From NCBI GenBank assembly GCA_037042185.1, contig JAXQJY010000033.1:3286001-3350000 (forward strand): a stretch of DNA of 64,000 bases. The letters run 5' to 3'. A model generated the notes under the pieces. The model was not told the DNA's origin. It did no database searches and was given only the letters and a program-made list of their open reading frames with translations. Each line of letters begins with the position of its first letter. The stretch's first letter is position 1. Origin of the DNA: Sordariomycetes sp. S80-01Y (taxonomy: Eukaryota > Ascomycota > Sordariomycetes). This document shows positions 12,201-24,958 of the stretch, piece after piece. A program made the position numbers and the translations under genes.

Positions 12201-12879
12201 GCAGCGCACCACACTGTCGACTTGTTGACCTTGCATCAACATCAACCGACACTTACAACCAAAAAAGAACATCCGGTGCCACCTGTTGCGCGCAGAGCAT
12301 TGATATCCTCAGCGCCCCCGCGCTTTCCACCTCTTGTCAGCATTCCAGCAACACTTGCCGACCGAGCTTCAACGCCTCCACAACTCGAACTAGGCTGCAG
12401 CCACGACCAGCCTCGTTGACGGAAGGAACTGCCTGTTTCTTGCCTTGTGACAGAGATCATCAGGCCATGCTGTAACGTGGTTCTTCTCCTTCCCAAGAAG
12501 ACCCTCTTTCCACTGCAGTCACCTCAAATCGACGCTCTTCGACTGAAGCTCTTCCTCTTCCTCACCTCAATCTTCTCTCACCTTCTGATCAACCAGCTCC
12601 TCAACTTCAACCTATTCTACGGATCCTTGGCCCACTCTCGCCTGCTTGGCTGCTGTCTCGCTCGCGTTGCGCTCCGCCACCATTTTTGACCCGCAGCCTC
12701 TCAAACCCTTGAGCGCCTTTGAAACAGGTTCCAAGACTAGCTCTGTATCTCTACCCTCGATACAAGGCCATTGGCGACGACGACTGCCACTACCTGCGCA
12801 GTCATTCCTCGACGACACTCGGGCATCTGCCCGCGAAAGCCCCGAACACGTCGAATATAGCATTCCAACACAGCCCACA
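9284..12879. other. Gene-poor 3.6 kb region and long 5' leader of the Wee1 gene
   Basis: Several frames of 60-270 codons occur on both strands, as expected of GC-rich non-coding DNA; none has a recognisable domain. A short (TCTG)n run lies near 11872-11890 and a GAGAGCAT direct repeat near 10484-10500. From about 12180 the plus strand becomes pyrimidine-rich and almost free of ATG, as in fungal 5' untranslated regions. Confidence 0.55.
12467..12475 (+). promoter_or_regulatory. Minimal upstream ORF (Met-Leu-stop) in the wee1 leader
   Basis: ATG CTG TAA, about 405 bp upstream of the wee1 start. After it no ATG occurs until the predicted start at 12880. Such a tiny uORF can reduce re-initiation; whether it lies within the transcript is inferred from the pyrimidine-rich leader. 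Confidence 0.35.
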
Positions 12880-15800
12880 ATGTCTCTCCCTGAGGGCGGC
12901 GGCGGCACCTTCGCCCTGCCCTCGCCGACGCACGCCCATCAAATGGACGTGACGTCGTCTCTCCGTTCCCTGAGGCGCTCAATCTCGAGATCTCCATCGC
13001 GTTTCCTCAGGCAATCGTCGCGCGGCTCAGCTGAAGGCACCGTACCAGCCTCCCCTCAGTCGCCTTGTCGGCGCTTCCGCCTGACGCCTCAGCATCGACA
13101 GCTCGACCAACTTCCGCTTCCTTCGCACTCTGCACCGCCGGCGGCCTCTTACGCGCAGGGCGCAAACACTTCACAGCCGAACGCTTCTTTTACGCCCTTG
13201 CGTTCTAGCTCCTCGAAGCTATCTCTGCGCTCAGCTAAAACGTCGAGGACATCATCACCGTCGCGTCAGCTGGCGCGAACGCGTGCCTCGCCGAGGAGTC
13301 CGCTGAGGAGAGCGTTGAACGCGACATCCGATCAGTCCAACGCTGCCGCGCAGCAAGCGATCCTCTCGAGCCTCGACAGGTCCATGGGCCAGGAGAATAG
13401 ACTACCGAACAGCCCATCCCACCCATCTCGCCAATCCGCCGATAAGCCTTCACGACACAGCCTTCATCTCGACGTATCTGGCTCATCCGAGAACGCCTTC
13501 TTGAAAGCGCTGGACGCAAAGGGTGACGCCACATTCAGTGCTGGTGGGTTGAAGCGGAATGATGCTATGATGAACCTCGACCAGCCATATCAAGGATCTC
13601 CAGTACCTAAGAGAAGGAGTATGCATGGTGTTTCAACCCTCGAGCAGGGCGGGGACAAGAACATTTTTGAATTTCAATCACCTACTCCGGCGAGCTTCAG
13701 GATCCACGAGGATAAGAGCCGTCCGCAGGAACCCGCGAACACATTCGGCGAGACCCAGAACGAGCCAGCCCCTCCCACACCATCTGGGTTTCTTAAGCGG
13801 TCGTCTTCGCTCCGCAAATCAACTGCAATGCCTCGCTCTGATAAGAACTCCTGGGGACGGCGCGTGGGTCAGCGCCAGCTCTCACAGCTCCCGAGTGCAA
13901 ACGCGACCCCCGTACGGAGTAGGACTCCTGTCGCGAAAGAACTGTTTGAGCCACCGAGCGACAGCCCCATCTTCGGCTCAACAACACCTGCCGCACCTCC
14001 ACCCTTCCAACCGGCCATCTTCCAGCCACCAGAGTCCAAGAATCACCACCCGCTAGCTCAGATCCAGACGTTGAGTGCTTCATCCTCCGGAAACAGCCTT
14101 GGAGATGACGCATCATCGTCTTATGTTCGAGCGCCACCACCAGTCAGCCGATTCAACGCCGCTCATCCTTTTTCGCGGTCTTTGCCTTTAGGCGCTGAGC
14201 GTCCTATTGGTGGCAACCCTCCCCTTGGTCAGGCCACGCCCAACCAAAGCAGTCTGCTCTACCATGGGGCTTTCGCCTCGACCGGCCTCATCTCAAAGGT
14301 CAATCGCCATCCTGAAGAGGGAGACAAGAAGATGGTCCCGCCTGATACACCGTGCAAGCCGTTCAAGAAACCGTCGGAGCGATTTAACACTTACCCAACG
14401 GGCAACACGCCGAGCACAGGAAAGAAGACGAGGAGTAACAACCGTCACTCCTGTGGCGGAATATCTTCACTTACCTTCCAGCCCCCTTCAGCAGTGAAGC
14501 CGAGCGGCCCGAACTTTGGTTCGTCTATCTTTGACGGCCGCCGCAGCATCTTTGGCCGTGGAAGCGATAACGAGCCGCTTCAGGAGAGCAACTACGAGCC
14601 CGTCTCATTCGGCACGCCTACTAAGCATGGAATGACACCGAGCTTCAGCAACCTTAGCAATCTCAGCGAGTTGAGCGAGCAGTGCAGCGACGAGCCAAAC
14701 GACAGTCCCAGCGCCAATCGCAAAAGCCACGGACCCGGCCATGGACCTCCCCTGTCGGCAGTCAGACCAGCGAGTCCTCTCGGTGAAAGCCACACCCCCC
14801 GAACACCTCACGAACTATCTCTGCCTGAGAACACTCGTCAACTCACGATATCTATCGGCGCCTCGAACGGACCTTTCAAGGAAAGCGGCAGATTAGCCCC
14901 GGCCACCCCAACCAGCGAACGGGACTTCCGATCCTCGACTGGCGCAGCTTTTTCTACCCCAGTTCATGATTCATTCCGAGACGTCGGTGTGGATGATACT
15001 GATGCGAGCCTGCAAGCCAAGTTCGAAGAGGTGAAGCTGCTAGGTGGCGGCGTTTTCTCGTCCGTTTACAGCGTCAAGGAGCGCACTCAGTTGGGACAAT
15101 CCCCTCTCGCAGGACGTGTCACTATTGTCAAGAAGTCGAAGAAGCCGTACCAAGGACTCAAGGACCGGGAGCGCAAATTGCGTGAGGCCAGGATTCTACA
15201 AACTCTCAGGGATTCTGAGCATGTTGTCCAGTATATTGCAGATTGGGAGGCGAATGATCATCTGTACATCCAGACAGAGTTCTGCGAGAATGGGACCCTT
15301 CAGGACTTCTTTCTCAAAGAGGGATTCTACGGTCGTCTGGATGACTTTTGCATCTTCAAAATTCTCCTGGATCTCACCTTGGTAAGTTGCCACGACTCGA
15401 CCTCTTTTTCAGCGCTAACAGTTGATAGGGTATCAAAGAAGTTCACGATGCTGGATTCATGCACCTGGATATGAAGCCGGCTAACGTGCTCATCACTTTT
15501 GAAGGCGCATTGAAGATTGCCGACTTTGGTCTTGCGCGCGAGGTCTCGGATCGAAAGAATCTTGATATGGAAGGCGATCGGGAGTACATGGCTCCCGAGA
15601 TGCTGCAGGGGAAGTTTGGTCGATCATCAGACATCTTCTCTGTAGGCATGATTATCTTTGAGGCGATGGCCAACTGCATCATCCCCGGCAACGGCGACGA
15701 ATGGCACAGACTGCGCTCAGGGGACTTCAGCGGTGTGCCCAGCCTCGTGTGGTCTGAATCCAGCGAGACGAACCCATACCGAAGCGGCCTCTACAGCGAG

Positions 15801-16103
15801 GATCTCAACCGGACCCACGACGCCGGCGACCTCTTTGGTTCGCACAAGCGGTCTGAGCTGCTTGAGCCACCTACTTTTATGGAGCCGACGCACCCCGAGT
15901 CGCTGCATTCCCTCAAGTCGTGGATGATGCTGCACGACCGGACGCAACGGCCCACAGCGGCACAATTGCTTTCACTAGGAAGCTTACAATGGGTTTCACA
16001 GCGGAGGAGAGCCCCGGCCACCATCTTTGAAGGGCGATGGGGCCCAATCGATTCGGACCCTGCCGTTGTCGATGTGATGGACACGGAGATGACGGGCGTT
16101 TAA
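12880..16103 (+). CDS. wee1: Wee1/Mik1-type mitotic inhibitor kinase
   Basis: Exons 12880-15381 and 15429-16103, 1058 aa. The 47 bp intron (GTAAGT...TAG) splits the kinase domain just before HDAGFMHLDMKPANVL. The first ~710 residues are Ser/Pro-rich and disordered, with many SP and TP sites expected of a CDK target. The kinase domain spans about 712-1020: glycine loop LGGGVFSSVY, catalytic Asp848 in HLDMKPAN, Asp866 in DFG, and SSDIFSVGMIIFEAMANCIIPGNGDEWHRLRSG, which is diagnostic of Wee1/Mik1. It phosphorylates the inhibitory Tyr of Cdc2/CDK1 and delays mitosis. I chose 12880 as start because it is the first ATG after a long ATG-free leader; the frame is open upstream to about 12646 but has no ATG there. 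Confidence 0.92.
15382..15428 (+). other. Intron of the wee1 gene
   Basis: A 47 bp intron with GTAAGT donor, GCTAAC branch point and TAG acceptor, in phase 0. Confidence 0.88.
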
Positions 16104-16400
16104 GGACGGGTTGACGCGCAAGACAGGACTTGTAGGGGTTGATTCACGAATTACTTACGAGGACACGCACGAGACATGTTATGACTTGGCATTCTTACGG
16201 ACTGAACTACGATTGTGCTGGGTCCATGTATGGTATATAGTAATAATGGTAGATGAAAAGTGATTAGCAATGTCATCACTTGGCAACGTGTGTCTCTGAC
16301 AACGACATCGTGACTCTGATTGTGCTCCTCACCGTTTATGAACACATGTTCCATTCCCCTTGTCTCCCCATTACATCCCGCCATCAACACAATCACAAGA

Positions 16401-19400
16401 CTACAGATCCTCTTCCTCCTCATCCGCTGCTTTCTCGGCCAGGATCCACCTGTTCTTCCCGTGCTTGTCCACCTCGTGCTCCATGGCCAACTTCTGCAGC
16501 TGCGCCAGGATGTCCTCAATCATGGTGTCCTTCTTACTGCGGTCCTTTCGCCCCAGCTCGTTCAGCCACGTCCACTTGTTGAGGATGAAGTAGGTGATGG
16601 CAATGAAAACGGTCACGCCAAACGAGTAGAGCCAGATGAGCACGACGGTGACGACGTCGGTCCAGCCGTCGCGCCTCTGCCTGAAGGTATCGTTGGGGTC
16701 GTCGTCCTCGCCCGTGCCGCTCAGCCACCCGAAGAGGCAGAAGAGGGTGGCGATGACGTCCACGCCCAGAATGGCGCCTACGAGCTGCCACGAGGGGAAG
16801 GTCTTGCCGCCTCGGGTGACGAAGATGAGCCAGTTCTCGGTGAGGGCGACCTGCAGGAACAGGACCTCCTGGATGGAGCCGAAGTTGACGATGATGCCGC
16901 CGCTGGACAGGTACATGGTGCCGCGGCAGATCCAGGTGCCGATGGCAAGCTCGATGCCGAGGATGATGGACACGACCCAGATCTTGGGCAGCTGCCACTC
17001 CACGGGACGGGGCTCCCAGTGGGCGTTGTCGTAGGCCACCGCCACGGTTGCCAGATCAGCAAAGAGGGCGATGAAGACGATGAGGTCGGCGCGGATGGTC
17101 TCGTTGATGATGATCATGGACAGGGTCAGGTAGATCTCGAGATGCAGGCAGAGGGCGATGCGGTATTGGATGTAGCTCTTCATGCGCTGGAAGATCTGTC
17201 GACTGGTCTTGATGGCGAGGACGATGGTGGACAGGCCGGGGGCGAGGAAGACGATGTCGGCGGCGGCTTGGGCTGCCTCCGAGGCGCCCTGCACGGCGAT
17301 GCCGCAGTCTGCCTTCTTGAGGGAGGGGGCATCGTTGACGCCGTCGCCGGTCATGGCCGTGAGGTGGCCGCGCTGCTGGAGCATCTCGACAACGGCGTAT
17401 CTGATATAGTTAGCACACTGCGACACCGGCAAGTGGTGATGATATTCTTACTTGTGCTCAGGATAGACTTCGGCGAAGCCATCAGCGCGCTCGACAAAGT
17501 CATGCTGCACGGAGCCCGCCAGGCCACCGTGAATCAGCTTCTCCGAGTTGTACACCTTGGTGCCCAGGGCGAGCATCTTGCACGTCTCCTTGGCGATGGC
17601 GATGGCGTCTCCTGTGAGCATCTTGACCGGGACGCCGAGCTGGGTTGCCTCGATGATGGTCTGGGCCGTGTCCTCGCGCGGAGGGTCGAACATGGAGAGC
17701 AGGCCGAGCAGGGTCCACGGCTCATCATTCTTCTTGACGGCGACGCCGAGAGAGCGGAAGCCGCGGCGGGCGAATTCCTGCGCCTTCTCCGTGTAGAGCT
17801 GCGCGATCTCCCGGTCGCACTCGGTGAGCTTGAGGATGGCTCGGGGGGCTCCCTTGGCGCAGGTGTACGTGTCCTTGCCCAGACGGCAGACAGAGGTGAT
17901 GCGTTTCGAGACGGGGTCGAAGGGCGTGAACTTCTCAGTCACCCAGCCCTGCTGCAAAATCTCGCGGGCGTGTGGGTAGCGCTTCAACGCGAGGATGGCG
18001 ACCTTGTCGATGGGATCGAGGGACTTGATGTTGTGCGATGAAGCTAGCGCCGCGACGGCCATCATCCAGTTCACATCCTGGCCTTCAGAGACGAAGGGAT
18101 CGCGCATCGACAGCTGGTTGGCGGTGAGGGTGCCGGTCTTGTCCGAGCAGAGGATGTCAACGCCCGCGAGCGACTCAATGGCCGTGAGCTTCTGGACAAT
18201 GGCCTTCTGCTTGGCGAGGTACGCAGCACCGACGGCGAGAGTGGTGGTGGTGACGACGGGCAGACCTACGGGGACACCGATGATCATGAGGATCAGGGCG
18301 TAGTGGAACAGATTCTGAGACCCCGGCTCCGTGATGCCGATGTTGCGGAAGAAACCGCCAATCCAGGCGGCGAGGATCCAGAACATGACGAGGACGAGCA
18401 GCGTGGTGCCGATGTTGTTCATGACGGCTTTGAAGTGACCCTGGTCCTTTGCGCCCTGAACGAGGTCCGCAGTGCGACCGACGAACGACTGCCTGGCAGT
18501 TGCGGTGACGACGGCGTAGGCCTTGCCACGCTTGCAGCCGGTGGTGTAGTAGACAATGTCGCCCATGTACTTCTCAACGGCGAGGGACTCTCCCGTGATG
18601 GCAGACTGGTCAACTGCAGTCAAGGGCCGGTTGCTATGCTGCATCATAACGTAGACGGAGCCGCGGCGAGCATCAGGGGCGTCATCATCCTTCTCACCCT
18701 CGTCCGAGTCCTGGCCTCCATGGCCGAGCTTGTCCTCTGCGAGGAGGCGCTTGTAGATCTCGAACTCCTCAGGATGGTCATAGTCGCAGATGAGACGCGC
18801 GTCGGCGGGCACGGTGTCTCCTTCTTGGATGATTACCTGTCCAGTGTCAACAGAAAACCCTGGCGTGAGATAGGGGTGGACGGCTTACCACATCGCCGAG
18901 AACGAGCTCACGCGCGAGGATGTTGGAGGTCTGCCCGTCTCGAAGGACGGTGCAGCGCATGGCAATGTCGCCCTTCAAGCTGGCCACGACGTCGGCCGCC
19001 TGCTTCTCCTGGTAGAAACCGACGAAGGCGTTGAGAAGCAGGATGGCGATGATGACGCCGAAATCAATCCAGTCGCCGAGACCGACCGCCAGAAGCGCGG
19101 CAATCTCCATGACTTTGCGCGTTTGTCAGTCACGGCACTTGGCATAAAAAGGGGTCGTCAGGGGCACTCACCGTAGAGAATAGGCCCGGTGAAGAAGCCG
19201 AGGAACTTGGCGAACATGTTTTCCTTCTCGGCCGAGAGCTCATTCCAGCCACTAAACTTCCTCCTCTCCTCGACCTCGTCGCCGCGGATACCCGTCCTGA
19301 TGTCAGACGCGAACCACTCCTCGGGGGGCCCCGAACGCTTGTCCTCCTCATGGGCATCGGACTGGAACTGCCAGAACTTCCACCACGGCTTCTTCTTGCG

Positions 19401-19619
19401 CTTACCATCACCGTCGTCTTGAGGCAGGGCCTCGTCGCGGTAGGTGCTGATGTAGCGGTCCAAGGCGGGGTACTCGCTCAGGTCATCGTTGAGCCCCTGC
19501 TGGGAGCTGCTGGAGCCATTGGTGTTGCCGGAGCCATTGGCATTGCCGGAGCCGCCAGCCTCCTCGTCCTTCTCCCCGTGGGGCTTCCGGTGGTGGAGGT
19601 GATTGAGGACGCCGGACAT
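16401..19619 (-). CDS. P3A-type plasma-membrane H+-ATPase
   Basis: Four exons: 19619-19172, 19112-18889, 18836-17452 and 17400-16401, 1018 aa. Introns are 51-60 bp and all junctions restore family sequence, such as GPILYVMEIAALLA. It pumps protons out across the plasma membrane using ATP. Visible marks are TGES (about 305-308) in the actuator domain, the phosphorylated Asp456 in CSDKTGTLT, MLTGDA, and GDGVNDAPSLKKAD in the hinge. Compared with the main yeast Pma1 type it carries a long acidic insert in the actuator domain (about residues 257-293) and a Gly/Asn/Ser-rich N-terminus, so it looks like the second fungal isoform class. A basic tract (KRKKKPWWKFW) precedes the first core helix. Confidence 0.95.
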
Positions 19620-21700
19620 GGTGAGGGTCCGCGTCCGCGTGAGAAGTGGTGACTTTACAAATGGGGTATCAATCTACGCGCAAACGCCGATTCAACGAGC
19701 AGACAGAGGCGAGGGGAAACGATGAGTGCCAGCGTGAGTCTGGCCCTGGACGGACCTTATAAAGAGGCTGCCCTGGCGAGCTCGCGCTCCGAGCTCCGGC
19801 CGTCGGTGCCATGAAGTCACCTTTATCTTCTGCCAGGCGCATTCGTGACATGGGCAGCTGGTGGGAGGGAGCTCACGGCTGGCAAGGAGCTGGCCGACAG
19901 CTGGCCGACAGGTTGGCCGAGAGATCCGGATGTGGGAGATGCGCCTGGGCGAGATGGGCGAAATTGACTTTGGCGGTATTCCCAGCATGCGGGAGAGACC
20001 CTCGACGGGCGGAAGCGCGTGCGATCGGCATAGGCGGAGGGGCTGTTGAGGGACGCGGGATGTTGTTTGCCGTCGATGACGCGAAGCTCCATCATCGCGG
20101 GAGAGCTGCGTCTGAGCTGATGAGCTCCAACCGCGACGTGGACGACGAAGCGCTCGAGCCTTGTTTCGTCTGGATGAGGCGTAGACAATTGATTATCTTG
20201 CGAATGTCCGTGAAGAGCCAATGCAAAAAGGCAACAGCTGGTGAGCTTCAATCCGCGTCCGCGCGTGCGCGCTTCTCCTGCCAGCCGCTTGTCGAGCATC
20301 TCCATGTGCATCCCATCCCCATCCCGTCACATCGCATCGATTGATGGTGTCATCTGCTTCTCCAACCAGCCAAACTCAGTCAGCCATCCCACCACACCAC
20401 AACGACACAGCGACCAACGACACGTCCGAATCGGCAGAGCGGCACCCTTCCACAAGTGAGAACCATAAAGGTTGCCGACCAGCCGAGACGACCGCCTCGT
20501 CCAATAGTCGTCGTCCGCCCCGCGAGATGGCTGCCGAGACGCTGCCGGGCCTGGTCGAGGCAGAAGTCAATGGCCGTATGGTTGTGCGACTAAGCTGCGA
20601 GCTGTGAACCTGGAGGTGCCGCCCAGCATCAGGCGGTCAGCCATTCGCTCGGGACGCCCAGGTTGTTGGAAGCTGGGTTGGCGGTGTGCCCGAAGAGGTG
20701 GTTGGCGTTCCTGGGGCGTTGTCGGCCGTGGCCGCGTCGATCTTGCGTTCCCCTCATCTGTTGCCCGTCTGATGTGAATGTGAAGCGGCGATCGCTGTGG
20801 GAAGCATGATGGGATGCTTCTACACGGCAGATATATCGTCGCGTGTGCTGTGGAGACATGCAAGAGAGGATGCAAGGCTCGAAGCGTGTGGGACGAGGGT
20901 GGGAGGAGGGGCGCTACCCTGACCAAGTAGGTACTACTAGTAAGTAGTATCTTGCCTGCTTGGCTGCCTTGCCTGAATTATCGCACCACCCACCCATACG
21001 CTTACGGTCGCGGCGGTTCCGCCAAGGGCTCGAGACCTTACCAGATGACAACCTACTGGCGGTTGGCCAATGCTTTCCAATAAATGTTCCAGCCCAGACT
21101 TTGCGGGATGCGCGATTTGGAGCTCGGACGTCATCGTTGGTAGATGCTTTGGCGTTGCTAAGTAAGGGAAATCTCACACCTACTTTGGCCGTGGAGGGGC
21201 TCCTAAACTTGAAAGACCCATTAACATATATATCACCATAAGATTTAGTATAGGCATGCCCGTACATAATGATACAGATTACAGCGTGAGAACGGAGCAC
21301 ATATCATAAAATATTATAAAGTTTACATTGATACCCAAATTCACACCCAAACCAACGCCCGAATTGCATTTCACATGAGTACCGCCAGCACCAACACTTG
21401 ATGGCCAGTAGTACTAGCCCATCTTATCATCGAGTCTGTCAGAAGGCTGATCTAGACCTTATTCATGCATTTTGAGCATGCTGGAGGCCGACACGGCTGC
21501 ACTTTGCAACGTCTCGGTACCCAACCCTGCGGGGGGCCGCCCACATAGAGATGGTGGCACCTGCTGAGCTGAAGGGGGATGAGGAAGCCTGGCCCACGAT
21601 ATCTCAATCTCGTAGAGCTATTAAAGATACATAGATTCCAGTCAGCCTGCGAACAACTTCTCAGTTCCAAGTTGTTCCTCACAACACAACAAGAACCACC
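19620..21700. other. Divergent 2.1 kb intergenic region
   Basis: It separates the H+-ATPase and dynamin-like genes, which are transcribed outwards. Three near-copies of an 11 bp CTGGCCGACAG unit sit in tandem near 19888-19922. Overlapping frames of 90-180 codons on both strands near 19.8-20.9 kb have no recognisable content. I see no RNA gene. Confidence 0.5.
19757..19763 (-). promoter_or_regulatory. TATA-like element of the H+-ATPase gene
   Basis: TTTATAA on the minus strand about 140 bp upstream of the ATG at 19619. Strong TATA promoters are common for highly expressed pump genes. Confidence 0.4.
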
Positions 21701-24037
21701 ATGACGAATTCAAACATCGCTGTAGGAGACCATCGGGACCTTCTCGATATTATCGACAGCCTCCGTGCGCAGGGAGTCAGCCATTATGTCGACCTACCTG
21801 AAATCATTGTATGCGGAGATCAGTCTTCAGGGAAGAGCTCCGTCCTCGAGGCTATCTCCGGCATGTCGTTCCCTATCAAGGACGGCCTCTGCACCCGTTT
21901 CGCCACCGAGCTGGTCCTTCGTCGGAATCCTGAGACAAGCACTAAGGTGTCCATCACTCCGGGCGAGAGCCGCTTTGGGGAGGCCAAGGAACGCCTCGAA
22001 AAGTGGCAGCCAAAAGCCAGTATCGACATTGAGGGCTTGGGTGCCGTGACGGAAGAGGCGAAGAGCGTCATGGCTGATCCGGTCGGCGTAGGAGAGATCT
22101 CAGGAGAGTTCTACGAGGACATCCTCCGCATCGAGCTCACCGGACCGGAACAGCCCCATCTCACTATGGTCGATCTCCCGGGACTATTTAGGAGTGGAAA
22201 CAAAGAGCAGTCCGACGCTGAGGTCGACACCGTCCGTGGCATGGTGGAGAAATACATGGCCGGACCACGGAGCATCATCCTAACTGTAGTATCGGCAAAG
22301 TACGAGTATGTCTTGCAGGAAGTCACCCGGCTGGCCAAATGTGCCGACCCAGAAGGGCTACGGACTATGGGTCTCATTACCAAACCCGACACGTTGGACG
22401 TCGGATCCGACTCAGAGAGGTCCTTCGTTCGTCTGGCTCAGAACTTCGAAGCAGAGCTTCGTCTCGGCTGGCACGTTCTGAAGAACCGAAGGTTTGAGGA
22501 ACGCAATGTGACATCAGCCGAACGGGATGCCATCGAGAGCGAGTTCTTTTCCCAGGGCTTGTGGAATGCCATTGACTCCTCTCATTGCGGAGTTGCGGCT
22601 TTGAGGGCCAGACTCAGCGCGGTCCTGAGGGATCAAATTGTTGCCCAGCTCCCAAGTTTGGTTCAGGACGTGGAAGACGGCATTCGCGACTGCTTTGAAA
22701 GGTTGGATCGACTAGGCCCGGAACGAGAAACCTCGCAGCAGCAATTAAGCTACCTGCTGAGAGTCAGCGAGGAGTACACATCTCTAGTGACCCAGGCGGT
22801 TGAGGGCACGTATACCGACCGCTTCTTCGGCCACCGGAAAAATATCAACAAGTTCCACACAAGACTGAGGGCTGTGGTAAGGACTAGACTCAGCGAATTC
22901 GAGGAAGAGATGCGGCTGAGCGGCCAGAGTCAGCATATTGTCGATTCGGAGAGTGAAGGTGAAGGCGGCCGCGAGCTCCGCGACTTGCCTCGCATTTCAA
23001 GGTCTGAATATGTGGCGGAAGTTGCGAACCAACTCAGGTACACCAAGGGTCGTGAGCTACCAGGCCTCTTTAATCCACTCATTGTCAGCGACCTCTTCAT
23101 CGGGCAGTGCGAGCCTTGGGGGAGGATAACGAGGCTTCTCGCCGAAGAGATCCTAGAGGACGCGCACCTGACCATCGAATTGATAGTCGAGAGAATAAGC
23201 GCCAGCGACGTTGCCGATGAAATTCTGAAGTTCATTCGCCAGGGTGTCGAGGTTTTGAAGGTGGATTTGAATACCAAAATCGACGAGCTGCTTGTATCGG
23301 CCGCGCAGATTCCGATCACGTACAATCCTCAGCTCACTGAGATTGTCCAACGAACCCAGAGGGCCCGGCACAGACGATCTATTAAAAAGGTGGTCCGCCA
23401 ATTGTTAGGAGCACATCGTTTTGATAGCCCGGATAGCAAGCTTAGCCTGAACCCACTCAAGCTTGTTGACGCAGTGGGAGAGGCTTTCGAGCCCGACATG
23501 GAGCGATTCGGAAGCTCATTGGCGGTAGACTACATGGAGGCCTATTACAAGGTATGATGTCTTCTTCAGGCGAAAGCCGACCGGGAGATACTGACAAATT
23601 AACTCTGCTTCTAGGTTGCGGTTAGCAGGTTCATCGATGATGTGAGCGTTCTGGCCATTGAAGACCGCCTCATCAGTAAGCTCTCAACGCTCTTTAGATC
23701 GAGCAAGATCTCGGAGATGGACACAGAAGCCATATCCCGCCTCGCCGGTGAGACTCCAGAATCTTCCCTCGAGAGACAGCGCCTCGAAGAGAAACGCAGG
23801 ATCCTCGAGGCAGGACTTCAGGGGTTGAGGAGCCTTCACAAGCGCAAAAATGTAGCCAACCCTCTCAAGCAGCATCAGGATGCATCAGATTGTTCAGAGA
23901 AGCTGTCGGATGTGACACCAAGCAGGTCTGAGACAGCATCGATGGCCACAAACAGCGTGGGGGAAGCTCCTCGGTCGACTTTTTCCAGTGAGCCCTTTCA
24001 TGAAGTGACTCCAGGTGAACCAGGATGGGGCTCTTGA
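21701..24037 (+). CDS. Dynamin-like large GTPase (Mx/Drp-related, fungal)
   Basis: Exons 21701-23551 and 23615-24037, 757 aa. The 63 bp intron begins GTATGA and ends CTAG in phase 0. The GTPase domain fills the first ~300 residues: P-loop GDQSSGKSS (39-47), DLPG (158-161) and TKPD (227-230) are all intact. A dynamin-type stalk follows, and the RLEEKRRILEAGLQGL helix after the intron resembles the end of a GTPase effector region. There is no pleckstrin domain and no Pro-rich tail, but a Ser/Thr-rich tail is present. This is the Mx-like class that is greatly expanded in moulds, distinct from Vps1, Dnm1 and Mgm1. Its cellular role is unknown. The neighbour downstream is a convergent deaminase-fold gene. 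Confidence 0.88.
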
Positions 24038-24958
24038 GCGTCAGTAAATGAAATTGAAGCGTTGAAAGGTCTTAAACTATCGTGACGCCATGAGAGACAG
24101 CATCCTAATCACATGTGACAGTCTGTCCTACCTTATTAGTCAACCCCCCTTCCCATTTCTACAGTAGTGTATGAGCTATACATCTTCCCTCAATCATCTA
24201 AATGCCTGCAGATTGGCTGTCCATGGCATCGACTCTCCGAGAAAAATATGCGATGCTGCAGGTGAGCAGGAATGTGCAAGTGTGTTGTATGAACGAAGGC
24301 GACATAAACCGTCTCAAGGACTGGGTTTGGGGATTCTTAATATGTAAGTCGACAGTGAAATCCCGTATCATAGACTGAATTTAGCTAGGCGTCTCATGAG
24401 CCCAGCTGCCGTTAGTGATCGGTGCCTGGGAAACCTCCGCAGTAGCCAACAGTACTGATTTCATATTCAGTAGGATCGGCTTTACCTTCAAGGGTAGAGA
24501 GAATCGCGTCTGAGCTGATGAAACAAGGTAAGACGCCCAGCATACTTTCTCAATACTATACACATTCATCTCCGCTTAGCTTGTGGCGCTGTACGTGCGC
24601 CAGGTACAAGGGCCTGGAAACTGTGTCCTCAGAGTCTTTTACCTGTGCGATTTGGCGTTGGAAAGGGTGCAACAGTGTGTAGGTGCACCGTTGTACTGGT
24701 ACATTGTTGATGGCACACAGCATTGTCCCCTAGACCACAACTGGGAAAATACTGAATGACTTCCAAATTATTGGGCAGACTGACGCAAAATACTAAGCTG
24801 CGCGCCTCTGCTGAGCTCTAGATCTCGACCATGTCTCAGGCTTTGTATAAGTCAACTCACGACTCTGGGACGACTTGTGATGGTACAAGATATCAGTGGA
24901 TTACTCAGGCACATCAATGCCAAGAAAGCGAAAGACTACCCGTATATTGTAACCTTGC
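24038..24958. other. Convergent intergenic region, 921 bp
   Basis: It lies between the 3' ends of the dynamin-like and deaminase genes. It is AT-richer than its neighbours and holds one 62-codon frame without recognisable content. Confidence 0.5.

Noticed and set aside
12646-12879. Upstream extension of the wee1 frame
   Set aside because: It has no ATG; only non-AUG initiation could use it, so the start was set at 12880.
16320-18041. 573-codon plus-strand frame
   Set aside because: It is the antisense shadow of the H+-ATPase, whose spliced frame and motifs are unmistakable.
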